Assembly: GCF_014861395.1 (NCBI RefSeq)
Contig: NZ_RRYV01000005.1
Span: 1 to 62,552 of the forward strand
Direction: 5' to 3'
Source of the DNA: Psychrobacter sp. FME13
GTDB taxonomy: Bacteria > Pseudomonadota > Gammaproteobacteria > Pseudomonadales > Moraxellaceae
Length of the DNA stretch: 62,552 nt
A program made the translations under genes and the position numbers. The notes beneath the pieces were generated by a model. It saw only the letters and a list, made by a program, of their open reading frames with translations, had not been told where the DNA came from and made no database searches. Positions 38,739 through 49,263 of the stretch are shown piece by piece (within the stretch, counting starts at the first letter, position 1; every line of letters starts with the position of its first letter).

Positions 38739-39614
38739 ATGAAAAGATATAAACAAAGAAAACATCGGAAGCATAATAAGAAAAACCGAAGACAGTTCGC
38801 AAATAATTCCAAAGGAAAGTCAAAAAATCATCCCAAAAAAAGAGAGTATCAAACTATACAGTTTGATAATCATCAGGAAATTGTTCAAAAGGGCTGGGTT
38901 TATGAAATAAATTTTTCGTATGCTCGCTCAAGTTTAAAACGTATTGTCACTATAGTTGCTTCTGTTTTAATAATTAGTAGTTTTCCGTTTGGGCTTTACT
39001 TAATGTTTGCTTTCGAAACCGTTCTACCTGTATTAATTATCTTAATAATCACTGTTATATTTTTAGCACAGCTAATTGAAAAGCCTCAGACTATTTTTAA
39101 AAATATCAATTGGATAAAGCAAGGTAATGTTCAAATACAAGAGGGTCAATTAGATTTTACGCTAGGTAATAAGTTGCATAGCATATCTTTAGCGGATGTA
39201 AAAAGATATCATTTTCACCAATGCGTTGGTACTAAGGATTTTGCTAAAACTGTTAAAATTATCGTAAAAATGAAAGACAGTTCTGAATTTTATCTTTATC
39301 AATCTACCAATCTTGATGCAGATGTAGTTCCTTTATTTAATATGGGCCATGTGATTGTCGCTGCTTTACCAGACAGTTTTGAAAAAATTAATAGAGGTGC
39401 ATGGTTATATACTAAAAAGACAACCCATTATGCAAATATATTAACTGTATTGACGGTGTTATTTATTATAGCTCTTGTAATCTGTTCTAAGATAGAGGTT
39501 GGTATGGCATTCGTATTATTACCCATTGCGACTATGCCCCGTTTAATGCTTTTTGTACTAAAATCTGAAAAAAACTCAAATACAAACATTGTTTATGTCA
39601 ATAAAGATAAGTAG
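38739..39614 (+). CDS. Unknown membrane protein with a highly basic N-terminus
   Basis: 291 residues. The first 36 are almost all Lys, Arg, His and Asn (KRYKQRKHRKHNKKNRRQ), then an 80-residue region leads to two membrane helices (about 68-90 and 92-113), a soluble PH-like beta region (about 120-220; LDFTLGNKLHSISLADVKRY) and two more helices (about 230-275). AT-rich codon use. I do not recognise a family; the layout recalls bacterial PH-domain membrane proteins. It closes the accessory block. Confidence 0.65.
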   Translation: MKRYKQRKHRKHNKKNRRQFANNSKGKSKNHPKKREYQTIQFDNHQEIVQKGWVYEINFSYARSSLKRIVTIVASVLIISSFPFGLYLMFAFETVLPVLIILIITVIFLAQLIEKPQTIFKNINWIKQGNVQIQEGQLDFTLGNKLHSISLADVKRYHFHQCVGTKDFAKTVKIIVKMKDSSEFYLYQSTNLDADVVPLFNMGHVIVAALPDSFEKINRGAWLYTKKTTHYANILTVLTVLFIIALVICSKIEVGMAFVLLPIATMPRLMLFVLKSEKNSNTNIVYVNKDK

Positions 39615-39728
39615 TTCTTAGAGCTATTAAATTGATTTATCATAATGTCTATACCCATAGTTTGAAATTTACTCCAAAATAACATCGCAACCATAAAATC
39701 ACTTATATAAAGTAAATTACAACTCTAT

Positions 39729-39768
39729 AAAAAATGGCTTACTCATATTAAATGAATAAGCCAAAAAA
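39729..39768 (-). terminator. Terminator of metH
   Basis: Inverted repeat TGGCTTA...TAAGCCA with additional pairing inside (ACTCAT/ATGAAT) and A/T-runs on both sides. It lies 15 bp after the metH stop on the minus strand and may also stop transcription coming from the accessory block. Confidence 0.75.
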
Positions 39769-39782
39769 CAACTATTAATTTT

Positions 39783-42700
39783 CTACAAATTCGGATTCAA
39801 CCACTTCTCAGCAGTATTCATATCCCAACCTTTACGCTCAGCATAACTCTCTAACTGATCACGACTGATCTTACCGACATTGAAGTACTCACTATCAGGG
39901 TGCGAGTAATAGAATCCGCTGACCGACGACGCAGGCCACATCGCATAGCTTTCGGTTAAAGTCGTGCCGATAGCATCTACCGTACCGAGCCAATCAAACA
40001 ATTTGCCTTTTTCCGTATGCTCAGGGCAAGCAGGGTAACCAGGCGCAGGGCGGATGCCGACATATTTTTCTTTAATCATCTCATCGTTGGTGAGTGACTC
40101 AGTCGGCTGATAGCCCCAGTACTCTTTACGTACCAGCTCATGCAGATGCTCAGCGAATGCTTCGGCTAGACGGTCAGACAGAGCCTGTACCATGATGGCA
40201 TTATAGTCATCGCCTGCCGCTTTGTATTGCTCAGCGAGTGCTTCTGTACCGACGATAGAGACAGTAAAGCCGCCCAAGTGATCGGTATGTGTCTCTGATG
40301 GCGAGATAAAGTCAGCCAAGCTAAAGTTTGGCTTGCCACTGGCTTTATCGCTCTGCTGACGTAAATGCTCGAACTGATAGGTTGGGCTGCCACCATCATT
40401 AGGCGCATTGTCATAGACCGTCACGGTGTCCGCACCCGTACGGCGAGCGGGCATGAGTTTAAACACCCCTTTAGCGACGATTGATTTCTCATCAATCATC
40501 TTTTGCATCAGCTCATTGGCATTATTAAACAGGTCACGAGCCGCTTCGCCGACCACATCATCTTGCAAGATTTTTGGATATTTACCTGCCAGTCCCCAAG
40601 AGATAAAAAATGGCGTCCAGTCGATATACGGCAGCAAATTAGTGATGGGGTAGTCATCCAATATCACTTGGCCCAATTTGTTTGGCACTGGTGGCACATA
40701 ATTGTCCCAGTCACCTTTAAAGCCCATTTTAATTGACTCAGCATACGATACTTTAGCCGCTTTTGGTTTACGCTTGGCCAGACGTTCGCGTACCTTGGCG
40801 TACTCTTCGCGGGTCTCATCGATCAGCGCTTGACGATGTTCTTTTGAGAGCAGCTTGGTCACCACACCGACTGAGCGCGAGGCGTCTGTGACATAGATGA
40901 CGCCATCGTTTTGATATTGCGGCTCCACCTTAACCGCGGTATGCGCTTTAGAGGTGGTCGCACCGCCAATCATAAGCGGTAAGGTCATGCCGCGCTCTTG
41001 CATTTGCTTGGCCACATAGACCATCTCATCGAGACTTGGGGTAATCAAACCAGACAGACCGATGATATCGACTTTTTCTTTGATCGCGGTATCTAGGATG
41101 GTCTCACAGGGTACCATCACGCCGAGGTCAATGATGTCGTAGCCATTACAGCCGAGTACCACGCCGACGATGTTTTTACCAATATCATGCACGTCGCCTT
41201 TGACGGTCGCCATCAGGATTTTACCTTTGACTTCGCCTTCGACCTTTTCGGCTTCGATATACGGGTTGAGCCAAGCGACTGACTGCTTCATTACGCGGGC
41301 AGACTTGACCACTTGCGGTAGGAACATTTTACCCGCACCAAATAAGTCACCGACGATATTCATACCGTCCATCAATGGGCCTTCGATGACTTCTAGTGGC
41401 TTGGGGTATTTCTCCCATGCTTCTTTGGTGTCCGCTTCGATAAAGGTAGTAATGCCTTTGACTAGAGCATGAGCGATGCGCTCTTCTACAGTGCCTTCAC
41501 GCCAGCTCATATCGACCGTACTGTCTTTTTTCTTACCGCCATTATGATAGTTTTCAGCAGCGCCCATCAGTCGCTCGGTGGCATCTTGACCGCTTTCGCC
41601 TTGATTGCGATTGAGCATGACATCTTCGATAGCGTCACGCGCTTCCTTTGGAATATCGTCATATACCTCAAGCATGGCTGGGTTGACGATACCCATGGTC
41701 AGGCCGTTTTTGATCGCGTGAAATAAGAATACCGAGTTGATGGCTTCACGGATTGGGTTACCACGGAAACTAAATGACACATTAGACACACCGCCCGATA
41801 CCATGGCATTAGGCAGATTTTCAGTGATCCATTTGGTCGCATTAATAAAGTCGGCACCGTAGTTGTTGTGCTCTGTGATGCCAGTTGCGACGGCAAAGAT
41901 ATTAGGGTCAAAAATAATATCTTCAGATGGGAAGCCAACTTCGTTGACCAGCACATCATAGCTGCGCTGGCAGATTTCAGTTTTGCGCTCGTAAGTATCG
42001 GCCTGACCGTCTTCGTCAAAGGCCATGACGATAATGGCGGCACCGTAACGCATACACAGCTTGGCTTTTTCGACGAACTCAGCGTGACCTTCTTTGAGCG
42101 AGATAGAGTTGACGACAGATTTACCCTGCGTGCGCTTTAGCCCTTCTTCGATGATGTCCCATTTAGAGGAGTCGATCATCAGCGGTACACGGCTGATATC
42201 TGGCTCACCTGATACGAGATTGACAAAGTGAATCATCGCCTGCTTGGAGTCGAGCATACCCTCATCCATATTGATGTCGACGATTTGTGCGCCGCCTTCT
42301 ACTTGGTCACGGGCGACATCAAGTGCCTCGGTGTAGGCTTCGGTTTTAATCAAACGTAAGAACTTTTTAGAACCTGTCACGTTGGTACGTTCACCGACAT
42401 TAACAAACAAGCTGTCAGTATCGATGGTAAATGGCTCAAGTCCAGACAAGCGGCAGGCAGGTGCGATTTCAGGAATCACGCGCGGCGCATAGTTTTTTAC
42501 CATGTTTGCGATTTGGCGGATATGCTCAGGTGTGGTACCACAGCAGCCGCCGACGATATTTAAGATGCCTGCTTTGGCAAAGCCTTCTAGCAATGCTGCT
42601 GTTTCTTCAGCCGTTTCATCATACTCACCGAACTCATTGGGCAGACCAGCGTTTGGATGCGCTGAAACATAAGTATCAGCGATATTGGACAACGTTTGGA

Positions 42701-43577
42701 TATGCGGGCGCAGCGCATCGGCACCAAGCGCACAGTTGAAGCCGACTGATAAAGGTTTGGCATGGCGAACCGAGTTATAAAACGCTTCAGCCGTTTGCCC
42801 TGATAGCGTGCGACCTGAGGCATCAGTAATCGTACCCGATATCATAATGGGTAATTCAAAACCAATATCATCAAACACGCCAGTGATCGCAAATATCGCT
42901 GCTTTGGCATTGAGCGTATCAAAGATGGTCTCGATTAGAATAAGGTCGACACCACCTTCAATCAAGGCCAATGTCGCTTCACGGTAGTTAAGTACTAGCT
43001 CATCAAAGGTAATGTTACGAAACGCAGGATCATTGACATCCGGTGATATCGAGCAGGTACGTGAAGTGGGGCCAACCACACCCGCGACAAAACGCGGCTT
43101 GTCTGGTGTTTTTGCAGTAAAGGCATCGGCGGCCTCGCGTGCCAGTCTGGCCGCTTCTTTGTTTAGCTCAGGCACCAGATACTGCATATCGTAATCGGCC
43201 ATCGACAGGCGCGTACCATTAAAGCTATTGGTTTCAATGATATCTGCACCAGCACCAAGATGATCATCATGAATCTCTTTAATCATCTGTGGTTGTGAGA
43301 GCACCAGCAGGTCGTTATTACCGCGTACGTCTTGGCTAATATCTGCAAAACGCTCACCACGATAATCAGCTTCTTCTAGTTTATAGGTCTGAATCTGTGT
43401 ACCCATCGCTCCATCTAGCATCAAAATGCGCGACGCCATTTGCTCGGTGATACGTGTCCGTGCCGTTATTTGTTGCTCTTTATAAGGAAATACGGCAGGT
43501 GGCGTCAGGACAAAGTCATCGGCAGATTGTGATGGGCTAGAAGTTGCATCGGTTTGTGAGTCAGTTGCTTGGGTCAT
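39783..43577 (-). CDS. metH: Cobalamin-dependent methionine synthase
   Basis: Transfers methyl from 5-methyltetrahydrofolate to homocysteine through cobalamin. All four modules are seen: homocysteine-binding ([16 protein letters not shown] near 52, zinc site [11 protein letters not shown] near 345), pterin-binding ([13 protein letters not shown], near 395), cobalamin-binding (cap region, then [20 protein letters not shown] near 785, with the lower-ligand His) and the C-terminal activation domain ([19 protein letters not shown] near 1190). 1264 residues against 1227 in E. coli; an N-terminal 45-residue extension is Ser/Thr-rich. No cobalamin riboswitch was recognised upstream. Single gene. Confidence 0.97.
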   Translation of the reverse strand: MTQATDSQTDATSSPSQSADDFVLTPPAVFPYKEQQITARTRITEQMASRILMLDGAMGTQIQTYKLEEADYRGERFADISQDVRGNNDLLVLSQPQMIKEIHDDHLGAGADIIETNSFNGTRLSMADYDMQYLVPELNKEAARLAREAADAFTAKTPDKPRFVAGVVGPTSRTCSISPDVNDPAFRNITFDELVLNYREATLALIEGGVDLILIETIFDTLNAKAAIFAITGVFDDIGFELPIMISGTITDASGRTLSGQTAEAFYNSVRHAKPLSVGFNCALGADALRPHIQTLSNIADTYVSAHPNAGLPNEFGEYDETAEETAALLEGFAKAGILNIVGGCCGTTPEHIRQIANMVKNYAPRVIPEIAPACRLSGLEPFTIDTDSLFVNVGERTNVTGSKKFLRLIKTEAYTEALDVARDQVEGGAQIVDINMDEGMLDSKQAMIHFVNLVSGEPDISRVPLMIDSSKWDIIEEGLKRTQGKSVVNSISLKEGHAEFVEKAKLCMRYGAAIIVMAFDEDGQADTYERKTEICQRSYDVLVNEVGFPSEDIIFDPNIFAVATGITEHNNYGADFINATKWITENLPNAMVSGGVSNVSFSFRGNPIREAINSVFLFHAIKNGLTMGIVNPAMLEVYDDIPKEARDAIEDVMLNRNQGESGQDATERLMGAAENYHNGGKKKDSTVDMSWREGTVEERIAHALVKGITTFIEADTKEAWEKYPKPLEVIEGPLMDGMNIVGDLFGAGKMFLPQVVKSARVMKQSVAWLNPYIEAEKVEGEVKGKILMATVKGDVHDIGKNIVGVVLGCNGYDIIDLGVMVPCETILDTAIKEKVDIIGLSGLITPSLDEMVYVAKQMQERGMTLPLMIGGATTSKAHTAVKVEPQYQNDGVIYVTDASRSVGVVTKLLSKEHRQALIDETREEYAKVRERLAKRKPKAAKVSYAESIKMGFKGDWDNYVPPVPNKLGQVILDDYPITNLLPYIDWTPFFISWGLAGKYPKILQDDVVGEAARDLFNNANELMQKMIDEKSIVAKGVFKLMPARRTGADTVTVYDNAPNDGGSPTYQFEHLRQQSDKASGKPNFSLADFISPSETHTDHLGGFTVSIVGTEALAEQYKAAGDDYNAIMVQALSDRLAEAFAEHLHELVRKEYWGYQPTESLTNDEMIKEKYVGIRPAPGYPACPEHTEKGKLFDWLGTVDAIGTTLTESYAMWPASSVSGFYYSHPDSEYFNVGKISRDQLESYAERKGWDMNTAEKWLNPNL

Positions 43578-44142
43578 AGGAGCGCTGCTTATATCATCAA
43601 TGTTATAAAAGAAAAGAATAACAAACGGAGTGAAAATTCTTATCAGTTAAATAGCGTGGAAAAGTCGTATTATTTTAACATGAAAATCGCACAGCACGAG
43701 GGATAGTGCTGACTCTGCTAAGGTCATTGACAAATTGTCTGTTTTTTAATGAGTTAAAGTCTATTGCATAAGGTAGGTAGGCAGAAATGAGTAACTATGC
43801 ACTCAAAGTTTACACAAAGCTTTGCTTGGATAAACTAAAGTCAAACATGACTCTTAAAAGTAAGACAGAACTTACACCGCCGCTACAAAAACAGCGTAAA
43901 GGTATATTGATAAACTTTTTTGAGATGTTAATTTGATTTCAGAAGAATTAGCATTGCGTAAGTAATACTTACTAATGAATGTTAATGGCTTTGACCAAAA
44001 ACGTTTTTATTAAAGCCGTTTTTAACAAAAAAGTATGCACCTTTGTATCGACGTAATAGTTGCTTACGAAATGCAAATTAACCATTGAGATGACATTATC
44101 ATCGGCCAAAATACTTAATCATTAATACTTAAGGATATAATT
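43578..44142. other. Divergent regulatory region between metH and the fasciclin gene
   Basis: 565 bp without a supported gene. I looked for a B12 box or S-box core and found none. A 15-bp near-perfect palindrome (GTAAGTAATACTTAC, 43958-43972) lies 170 bp before the fasciclin gene and might be an operator. The region nearest the fasciclin gene is AT-rich. Confidence 0.4.
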
Positions 44143-44721
44143 ATGAAGCTTACTAAAATCGCTGCCATTGGTACATTAGCACTTTCAGTTGCAGGCCTAA
44201 GTGCTTGTAATAGCATGATGCCAGCTGATGCTGATAGTGCCTCGACTGAAGCACCTACCAGTAGTCAAGCAGCAACAGATACGCAAGCAGTATCTGATAT
44301 GAATGTGGTACAAGTAGCACAAAGCAATGCTGATTTCTCGTTGCTTGTTGAAGCGGTAGAAGCTGCAGGCATCGCGGCACCATTATCTAATCCTAATGCC
44401 AACTTCACTATATTTGCACCGACCAATGAAGCATTTGCACAAGTGTTGCAAGAAACAGGTATGACGAAAGAGCAACTGTTTGCCAACAAACCATTGCTTA
44501 CCAAAATCTTGGGCTACCATGTGATCAACGGTGCAGCACCAGTATATGCAGCAGATGTGAAGCCAGGTACGATTACTATGCTGAGTAAAGATGCACTTGT
44601 GGTCACCGATCAAGGCCAACTACAAGATGAAAATGGTCGTACAGTTAATATTTTAGACACTGATATTGCTGCTAACAATGGTGTGGTACACGTTATCGAT
44701 AAAGTTTTGCTTCCTAAATAA
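44143..44721 (+). CDS. Fasciclin-domain lipoprotein 1
   Basis: 192 residues. Signal peptide with lipobox LSAC (Cys at about residue 22), a Ser/Thr/Ala linker, then one FAS1 domain (about 50-190): VVQVAQSNADFSLLVEAVEA (H1-like), NFTIFAPTNEAFAQV (the FAPT box), YHVINGAAP and NGVVHVIDKVLLP at the end. FAS1 domains mediate weak adhesion between cells or to matrix. AAGGA precedes the ATG. A relic of a third copy and a second intact paralogue follow directly. Confidence 0.9.
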   Translation: MKLTKIAAIGTLALSVAGLSACNSMMPADADSASTEAPTSSQAATDTQAVSDMNVVQVAQSNADFSLLVEAVEAAGIAAPLSNPNANFTIFAPTNEAFAQVLQETGMTKEQLFANKPLLTKILGYHVINGAAPVYAADVKPGTITMLSKDALVVTDQGQLQDENGRTVNILDTDIAANNGVVHVIDKVLLPK

Positions 44722-44767
44722 TTCTTGGTTGAAACCTGCTATCCGTACAAGCTAATACGTATAAGCT

Positions 44768-44815
44768 AATAATAGCGTCGTACACGTGATTGATACAGTG
44801 TTGCTACCTAAGTAA
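44768..44815 (+). pseudogene. Remnant of the C-terminal end of a third fasciclin gene
   Basis: The 15 codons before the TAA read NNSVVHVIDTVLLPK, matching the end of fasciclin 1 (NNGVVHVIDKVLLPK) with several synonymous changes, and lie directly in the gap before fasciclin 2. No start or domain body precedes them, so this is the tail left after a deletion or gene conversion between tandem copies. Confidence 0.8.
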
Positions 44816-44998
44816 GCAGTAATTAAAAAATAATCAGTTAAAATCGTAGTTATTGATGTAACAAGTTTGACGTAATCGGCACTGGTCCAATTGGTATCGT
44901 TTGCAACAAATAAATTATTCACTGTTATATTCATTAACTGAGAAACCTATTTGTTAATCAAATAATGTAATTGACCATTCATTGATAAGGAAATACCC

Positions 44999-45622
44999 AT
45001 GTTAAAGAAAAACTTACTATCTATCGCTGTTGTTACAGCTGCCATGTCATTAGCCGCTTGTAATGATACAGAAACCACGACTGATCCAGTTGAGCCTGAA
45101 GCGACTACTGAAGAAGTGGTTGTAGAGCCAATGGCTGAAACTGATGCAATGGCCGAAACAGATCCAGCGGCTGAGACTGATATGATGGACGAAGCTGCTG
45201 CTACGCAAACCATTGCTGAACTTGCTGCAGATAACGAAAATCTAACCATCCTAAACGCAGCACTACAAGCAGCTGGTCTTGACACTATGTTGATGGAAGA
45301 TACCAAGCATACTGTATTTGCACCAACAGATGATGCATTTGCTCCTGTATTAGAAAGTTTGGGCGTGACCAAAGAGGAGCTATTGGCTGATACAGATTTA
45401 CTTAACAAAGTACTTCCTTACCATGTGCTAGCGTCAGAAGTATTGGCTGCTGACATTCCTTATGGTACTGATATTGAAACTGCTAATGGTGCAACTATCT
45501 CTATCAGCGAAGACAACGTCATCACTGATGCTACTGGTAACACAGCCAACATCACCGGTACAGATATCATGGCAACCAATGGTGTGGTTCACACTATCGA
45601 TGCGGTATTAATGCCTGAATAA
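44999..45622 (+). CDS. Fasciclin-domain lipoprotein 2
   Basis: 207 residues with signal peptide and lipobox SLAAC (Cys about residue 21), then an acidic repeat linker (MAETDAMAETDPAAETDMM) and one FAS1 domain (about 78-205): ENLTILNAALQAAGLD, HTVFAPTDDAFAPV, LPYHVLASEV and TNGVVHTIDAVLMP. AAGGA lies 8 bases before the ATG and a strong terminator follows. Tandem paralogue of fasciclin 1; the linker differs completely. Confidence 0.9.
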   Translation: MLKKNLLSIAVVTAAMSLAACNDTETTTDPVEPEATTEEVVVEPMAETDAMAETDPAAETDMMDEAAATQTIAELAADNENLTILNAALQAAGLDTMLMEDTKHTVFAPTDDAFAPVLESLGVTKEELLADTDLLNKVLPYHVLASEVLAADIPYGTDIETANGATISISEDNVITDATGNTANITGTDIMATNGVVHTIDAVLMPE

Positions 45623-45667
45623 GTTGTTTTTATAGACTGAGTTTTATCATTTATCAATGATATCGAA

Positions 45668-45697
45668 GAAGCCTAGCTCACTAGCTAGGCTTTTTTG
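45668..45697 (+). terminator. Terminator of fasciclin gene 2
   Basis: Stem AAGCCTAGCT/AGCTAGGCTT with a 3-4-base loop and six T, 46 bp after the stop codon. Confidence 0.9.
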
Positions 45698-46021
45698 TGT
45701 CTGACTTATGGTTGACCCGGCGTATCGCTCTAATAATGGTATCAATATAAAAGTGCTGGATAGTAGTACTGGATAAGAGGACTGGCGATACTATGAAAGT
45801 TCGTGACACCTAAAGTGAGAACAAGGCAGCCGACTATAGACTGTACAAATGGTATATTTAGAGAGGCTCATACCGTAGCGGTTTAGTAGTTCGCTGATTG
45901 TATATATATGTATATAGCGCACTGGTTCTAGTTTTTACTGACGGTTGTCACTGATATACATAGTTTGAGATTGATATTAAACGACTTTGTAAAAAGAGGT
46001 TAGAGCCTATTGAACGGCCAC
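45698..46021. other. Intergenic region with a possible diverged type-A element
   Basis: Between the two facing terminators. 45791-45904 vaguely matches the type-A MITE-like elements (ACAAGGCAGCCGA block and a right end GATTGTATA) but the match is weak. No gene is supported. Confidence 0.4.
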
Positions 46022-46053
46022 AAAAAAGCCCAAGACGACTGTCTTGGGCTTTG
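46022..46053 (-). terminator. Terminator of the AGCS symporter gene
   Basis: Perfect 12-bp stem (AAAGCCCAAGAC/GTCTTGGGCTTT, tight loop) followed on the minus strand by six T. Confidence 0.9.
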
Positions 46054-46114
46054 ATTAAGATGATTAAGTAATCACCTGTCTTAACATGTTGTTTAGACAG
46101 GTGGTTGAGCTTGC

Positions 46115-47674
46115 TTATTTAACTTCTTTGTTTAGTGGATCAGCAGCCATTCTTTTTTCCAATTCTAGATGACGCTCTTCCCAGTAAGTAGCGTTTTTGA
46201 TACCAAACTTTTTAGGATCAAAGACAAATCTTTTGGCAGTCGTACCGCCACCTGCTTTGAGCTGCGCTTCGTAATCTCGTAGGATAGAGATGGCAGGACG
46301 TGCGACAAAGAATACTACGATGATACCAACGATGTTTAACCAAGCCATCAAGCCAACACCAACATCGCCAAGTCCCCAAATGAAACCTGAGCTGTTTAGC
46401 GCACCATAAGCAACCATGAACATGATGATAAGTTTTACAGCAAACTGACCTGCTTTACTAGCGCCTTTACCCATAGAGCGGGTGAGGTAAGAGATGTTTA
46501 CTTCGGCGATATAGTAGTACGCCAAGATAGTGGTAAAGGCAAAGAAGAATACCGCTATCGCGATAAAAGTATTACCAAAAGTACCGTAAACAGATTCCAT
46601 CGCCATTTGGGTAAATGCTGGCGCGTTAATTTCAACATCCGCTGCTACGTTTTGTACCAAGAACTGGCCATCAGGCAATGTGCCTTGGATGTTGTACATA
46701 CCTGTAGATAAAATCATAAAGGCAGTTGCAGAACAAACAAGTAGAGTATCAACATAGACTGAGAATGCCTGTACTAAACCCTGCTGTGCAGGATGATCAA
46801 CGGCAGCCGCTGCGGCAGCATGAGGACCTGTACCTTGACCTGCTTCGTTAGAGTAAATACCACGTTTTACGCCCCAACCAATAGCAGCACCAAAACCTGC
46901 TTGTGCAGTAAAGGCATCACCAACGATGCTACCGAATACTTGTGGAATCATGCTGAAATTTGCAAATAAAATGAGCAGTGCTAAGACAATATAACCCACT
47001 GCCATGAAGGGTACTGCATACTCAGTAAAGGTTGCAATACGTTTGATACCACCAAAAATAATGAAGCCCAATACGATTAACACAACACCTAGAGCCATGA
47101 TACGAGTCGTACCAGTCTCTATACCCATAAAGTTCATCGCTGAGCCTTCACCTGCAACCTGCGCAACGGCGTTGATAACCCCGTTGGCCTGTACACCAGG
47201 TAAGAAAATACCACAAGCAACGATTGAGGCGATGGCGAATAGAATACCGTACCATTTTTGACCAAGCGCACGCTCGAAGTAATAAGCAGGGCCACCACGA
47301 TATTCGCCTGTTACGATATCACGCTCTTTATAAATTTGACCTAAGGTGGACTCAATATAAGCGGTTGACGCGCCCAAAAAGGCGACAACCCACATCCAAA
47401 ATACGGCACCTGGACCACCGAAGCCAATGGCAGCAGCAACACCGGCGATGTTACCCATACCGACACGACCAGATAGAGAGACGGCTAGTGCCTGAAATGA
47501 AGAGATACCATCGTTATCAGGTTTCCCTTTAAATAATAGTCTGAGCATTTCTTTGAATAAGCGTACTTGTACGAAGCGTGTCATGATGGAATAGAAGAGA
47601 CCAGCGCCCAAACACAGATAGATCAGTGCTGGACTCCAGATAATTCCATTTACTAAATTAACAAAACCTTCCAT
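46115..47674 (-). CDS. Alanine/glycine:cation symporter (AGCS family)
   Basis: 519-residue transporter with about ten to eleven membrane helices that would take up alanine or glycine with sodium. The family motif is seen at residues 69-90 (SLSGRVGMGNIAGVAAAIGF) with GGPGAVFWMW, and IGWGVKRGIYSNEAGQGTGP about residue 270, followed by AAAAVDHPAQQGLVQAF. AGGAA lies 6 bases before the ATG. No glycine riboswitch core was found in the leader. Single gene with its own terminator. Confidence 0.9.
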   Translation of the reverse strand: MEGFVNLVNGIIWSPALIYLCLGAGLFYSIMTRFVQVRLFKEMLRLLFKGKPDNDGISSFQALAVSLSGRVGMGNIAGVAAAIGFGGPGAVFWMWVVAFLGASTAYIESTLGQIYKERDIVTGEYRGGPAYYFERALGQKWYGILFAIASIVACGIFLPGVQANGVINAVAQVAGEGSAMNFMGIETGTTRIMALGVVLIVLGFIIFGGIKRIATFTEYAVPFMAVGYIVLALLILFANFSMIPQVFGSIVGDAFTAQAGFGAAIGWGVKRGIYSNEAGQGTGPHAAAAAAVDHPAQQGLVQAFSVYVDTLLVCSATAFMILSTGMYNIQGTLPDGQFLVQNVAADVEINAPAFTQMAMESVYGTFGNTFIAIAVFFFAFTTILAYYYIAEVNISYLTRSMGKGASKAGQFAVKLIIMFMVAYGALNSSGFIWGLGDVGVGLMAWLNIVGIIVVFFVARPAISILRDYEAQLKAGGGTTAKRFVFDPKKFGIKNATYWEERHLELEKRMAADPLNKEVK

Positions 47675-48479
47675 ATGTATGTTCCTAGTACTGTCTCAAA
47701 GTGGCTTTGTATGCTTTAGAAGTAAGCTAACTGGTTAACTTACTTATTTAAGTTAAACAGTTAAATTAGCTACATCGACTTGTATGTATCAGTTAAGTCC
47801 CATACGTGCTTAGCCACCAAGAGTGAAGTGTGGTTTTCTGAACCTATCCGCTTAGCTTATCAGTGGGATTTACTATTTATATAGTACTGATACTATTAAT
47901 AGCGGGTAGATCAGTGGGTTATATAGTCAAATACTTATGATCGTGACAGCATTCAACTTGCTATGAGCAGTAGAGATTGATTACACTGCTGGCGTGGCTG
48001 ATTAGAATTATTGGATAAATATTAGATAGTTCATTGATATTTATACGAAAATAAAAATATTGCTAATACCAATCATGTTATAAGTCCACTACCAAATGTA
48101 TTCAAACCATACGGCTACGTAACTGCAATTTGCCATATTTTTGTAGCAATTACTAGAATTTTCTTTTTTCATCAGCATATATAGTTATTCAGTACGATTC
48201 AATTTTACGTAAATAACGAGTATATATGCACGAATGAGTGGTGATATGAAACGATATCCCAAGACAGCCGCAATAATAGAGCGGAAAGTGATTATGTTTT
48301 GTAACCAATAATGGCAAAACCATATTTATAGGGCCATTATGGCTAGAGCAGCTTACAGGCTATAATATGAGTTACTATAGTCAGTCCAATATAAATCTGT
48401 TTAATGCTTATAGCATGTTAGAAAACGGTTAAAAAATATCTTACTGGTTATTTGTTACTTACCATTATTAGGAGAAACG
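47675..48479. other. Long intergenic region between the symporter and lemA
   Basis: 805 bp. Seen: a loose inverted repeat AAGTAAG (47720-47726)/CTTACTT (47739-47745) in the symporter leader, and a lone TATAGTC-type element end at 48376-48400 (TATAGTCAGTCCAATATAAA) about 100 bp before lemA. No ORF or RNA gene could be supported; it is unusually long for this genome. Confidence 0.4.
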
Positions 48480-49115
48480 ATGATGATGCGACAATCAATT
48501 ATAAAACCCATTTTGCTCGCAGCAGTACTAGCAACCTCTACCGTTGGTCTTAGCGGCTGTGGCTATAACAACCTGCAAGCGCAAGACGAGCAAGTGACTG
48601 CGTCGTGGTCAGAAGTTGTTAACCAATATCAGCGTCGTTCTGATTTGGTGCCAAACTTAGTCAAAGTGGTACAGCAGTATGCTGAGCAGGAGCAAGAAGT
48701 CTTTACGCAAGTGGCTGAAGCGCGTTCACGTGCTGGTGGTATGACAGCGACGCCTGAAGTGCTCAACGACCCAGAAGCGATGGAACGTTATGTAGAGGCG
48801 CAAGAGCAGATGACAGGGGCATTGTCACGATTGATGGCAGTCTCTGAACGTTATCCTGAGTTAAAGTCAGATGGATTGTTCCAAGATTTACAAGCGCAGC
48901 TTGAAGGGACTGAAAATCGTATTGCTGTCGCTCGTAACCGTTATATCCAAGAGGTACAAAGCTATAATACAACGGTGCGTCAATTCCCAACCAACATTAC
49001 CGCAAAAGTATTTGGCATGGAGACCAAGCCAAACTTTAGTGTGGAAAATGAAGAAGCGATATCAACGGCACCAACGGTAGATTTTGGTGATGACGATGCA
49101 GCAACTACTCAGTAG
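48480..49115 (+). CDS. lemA: LemA-family lipoprotein
   Basis: 211 residues. Signal peptide with lipobox LSGC (Cys about residue 27) and a LemA helical domain: VTASWSEVVNQYQRRSDLVP, NLVKVVQQYAEQEQEVF, EARSRAGGM, RNRYIQEVQSYNTTVRQFP. AGGAGAAACG precedes the ATG. It is followed by two TPM-domain genes, the usual LemA-TPM-TPM cluster. Such clusters are thought to act at the envelope; the biochemical role is not settled. Confidence 0.93.
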   Translation: MMMRQSIIKPILLAAVLATSTVGLSGCGYNNLQAQDEQVTASWSEVVNQYQRRSDLVPNLVKVVQQYAEQEQEVFTQVAEARSRAGGMTATPEVLNDPEAMERYVEAQEQMTGALSRLMAVSERYPELKSDGLFQDLQAQLEGTENRIAVARNRYIQEVQSYNTTVRQFPTNITAKVFGMETKPNFSVENEEAISTAPTVDFGDDDAATTQ

Positions 49116-49263
49116 AGTGCAGTCAATAAGCGCATTATATATAAGTGGCATAGAGATATAAGTGGCATAGAGCGGCAAAAGCTGCTTCATTTATTTAAAG
49201 TAAGCAGCCGAACTGCTTATTGAAGGTATTGATACAGATATTTGATAAATATGAATACCGATC

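Noticed and set aside
43578..43760. Cobalamin riboswitch before metH
   Set aside because: Searched the minus-strand leader for a B12 box and the conserved stem pattern and found neither.
45791..45904. Seventh TATAGTC-type element
   Set aside because: Only one block (ACAAGGCAGCCGA) and a poor right end match type A; listed only as a possibility in the intergenic entry.
47675..47900. Glycine riboswitch before the AGCS symporter
   Set aside because: The leader folds locally but lacks the tandem glycine-aptamer core.
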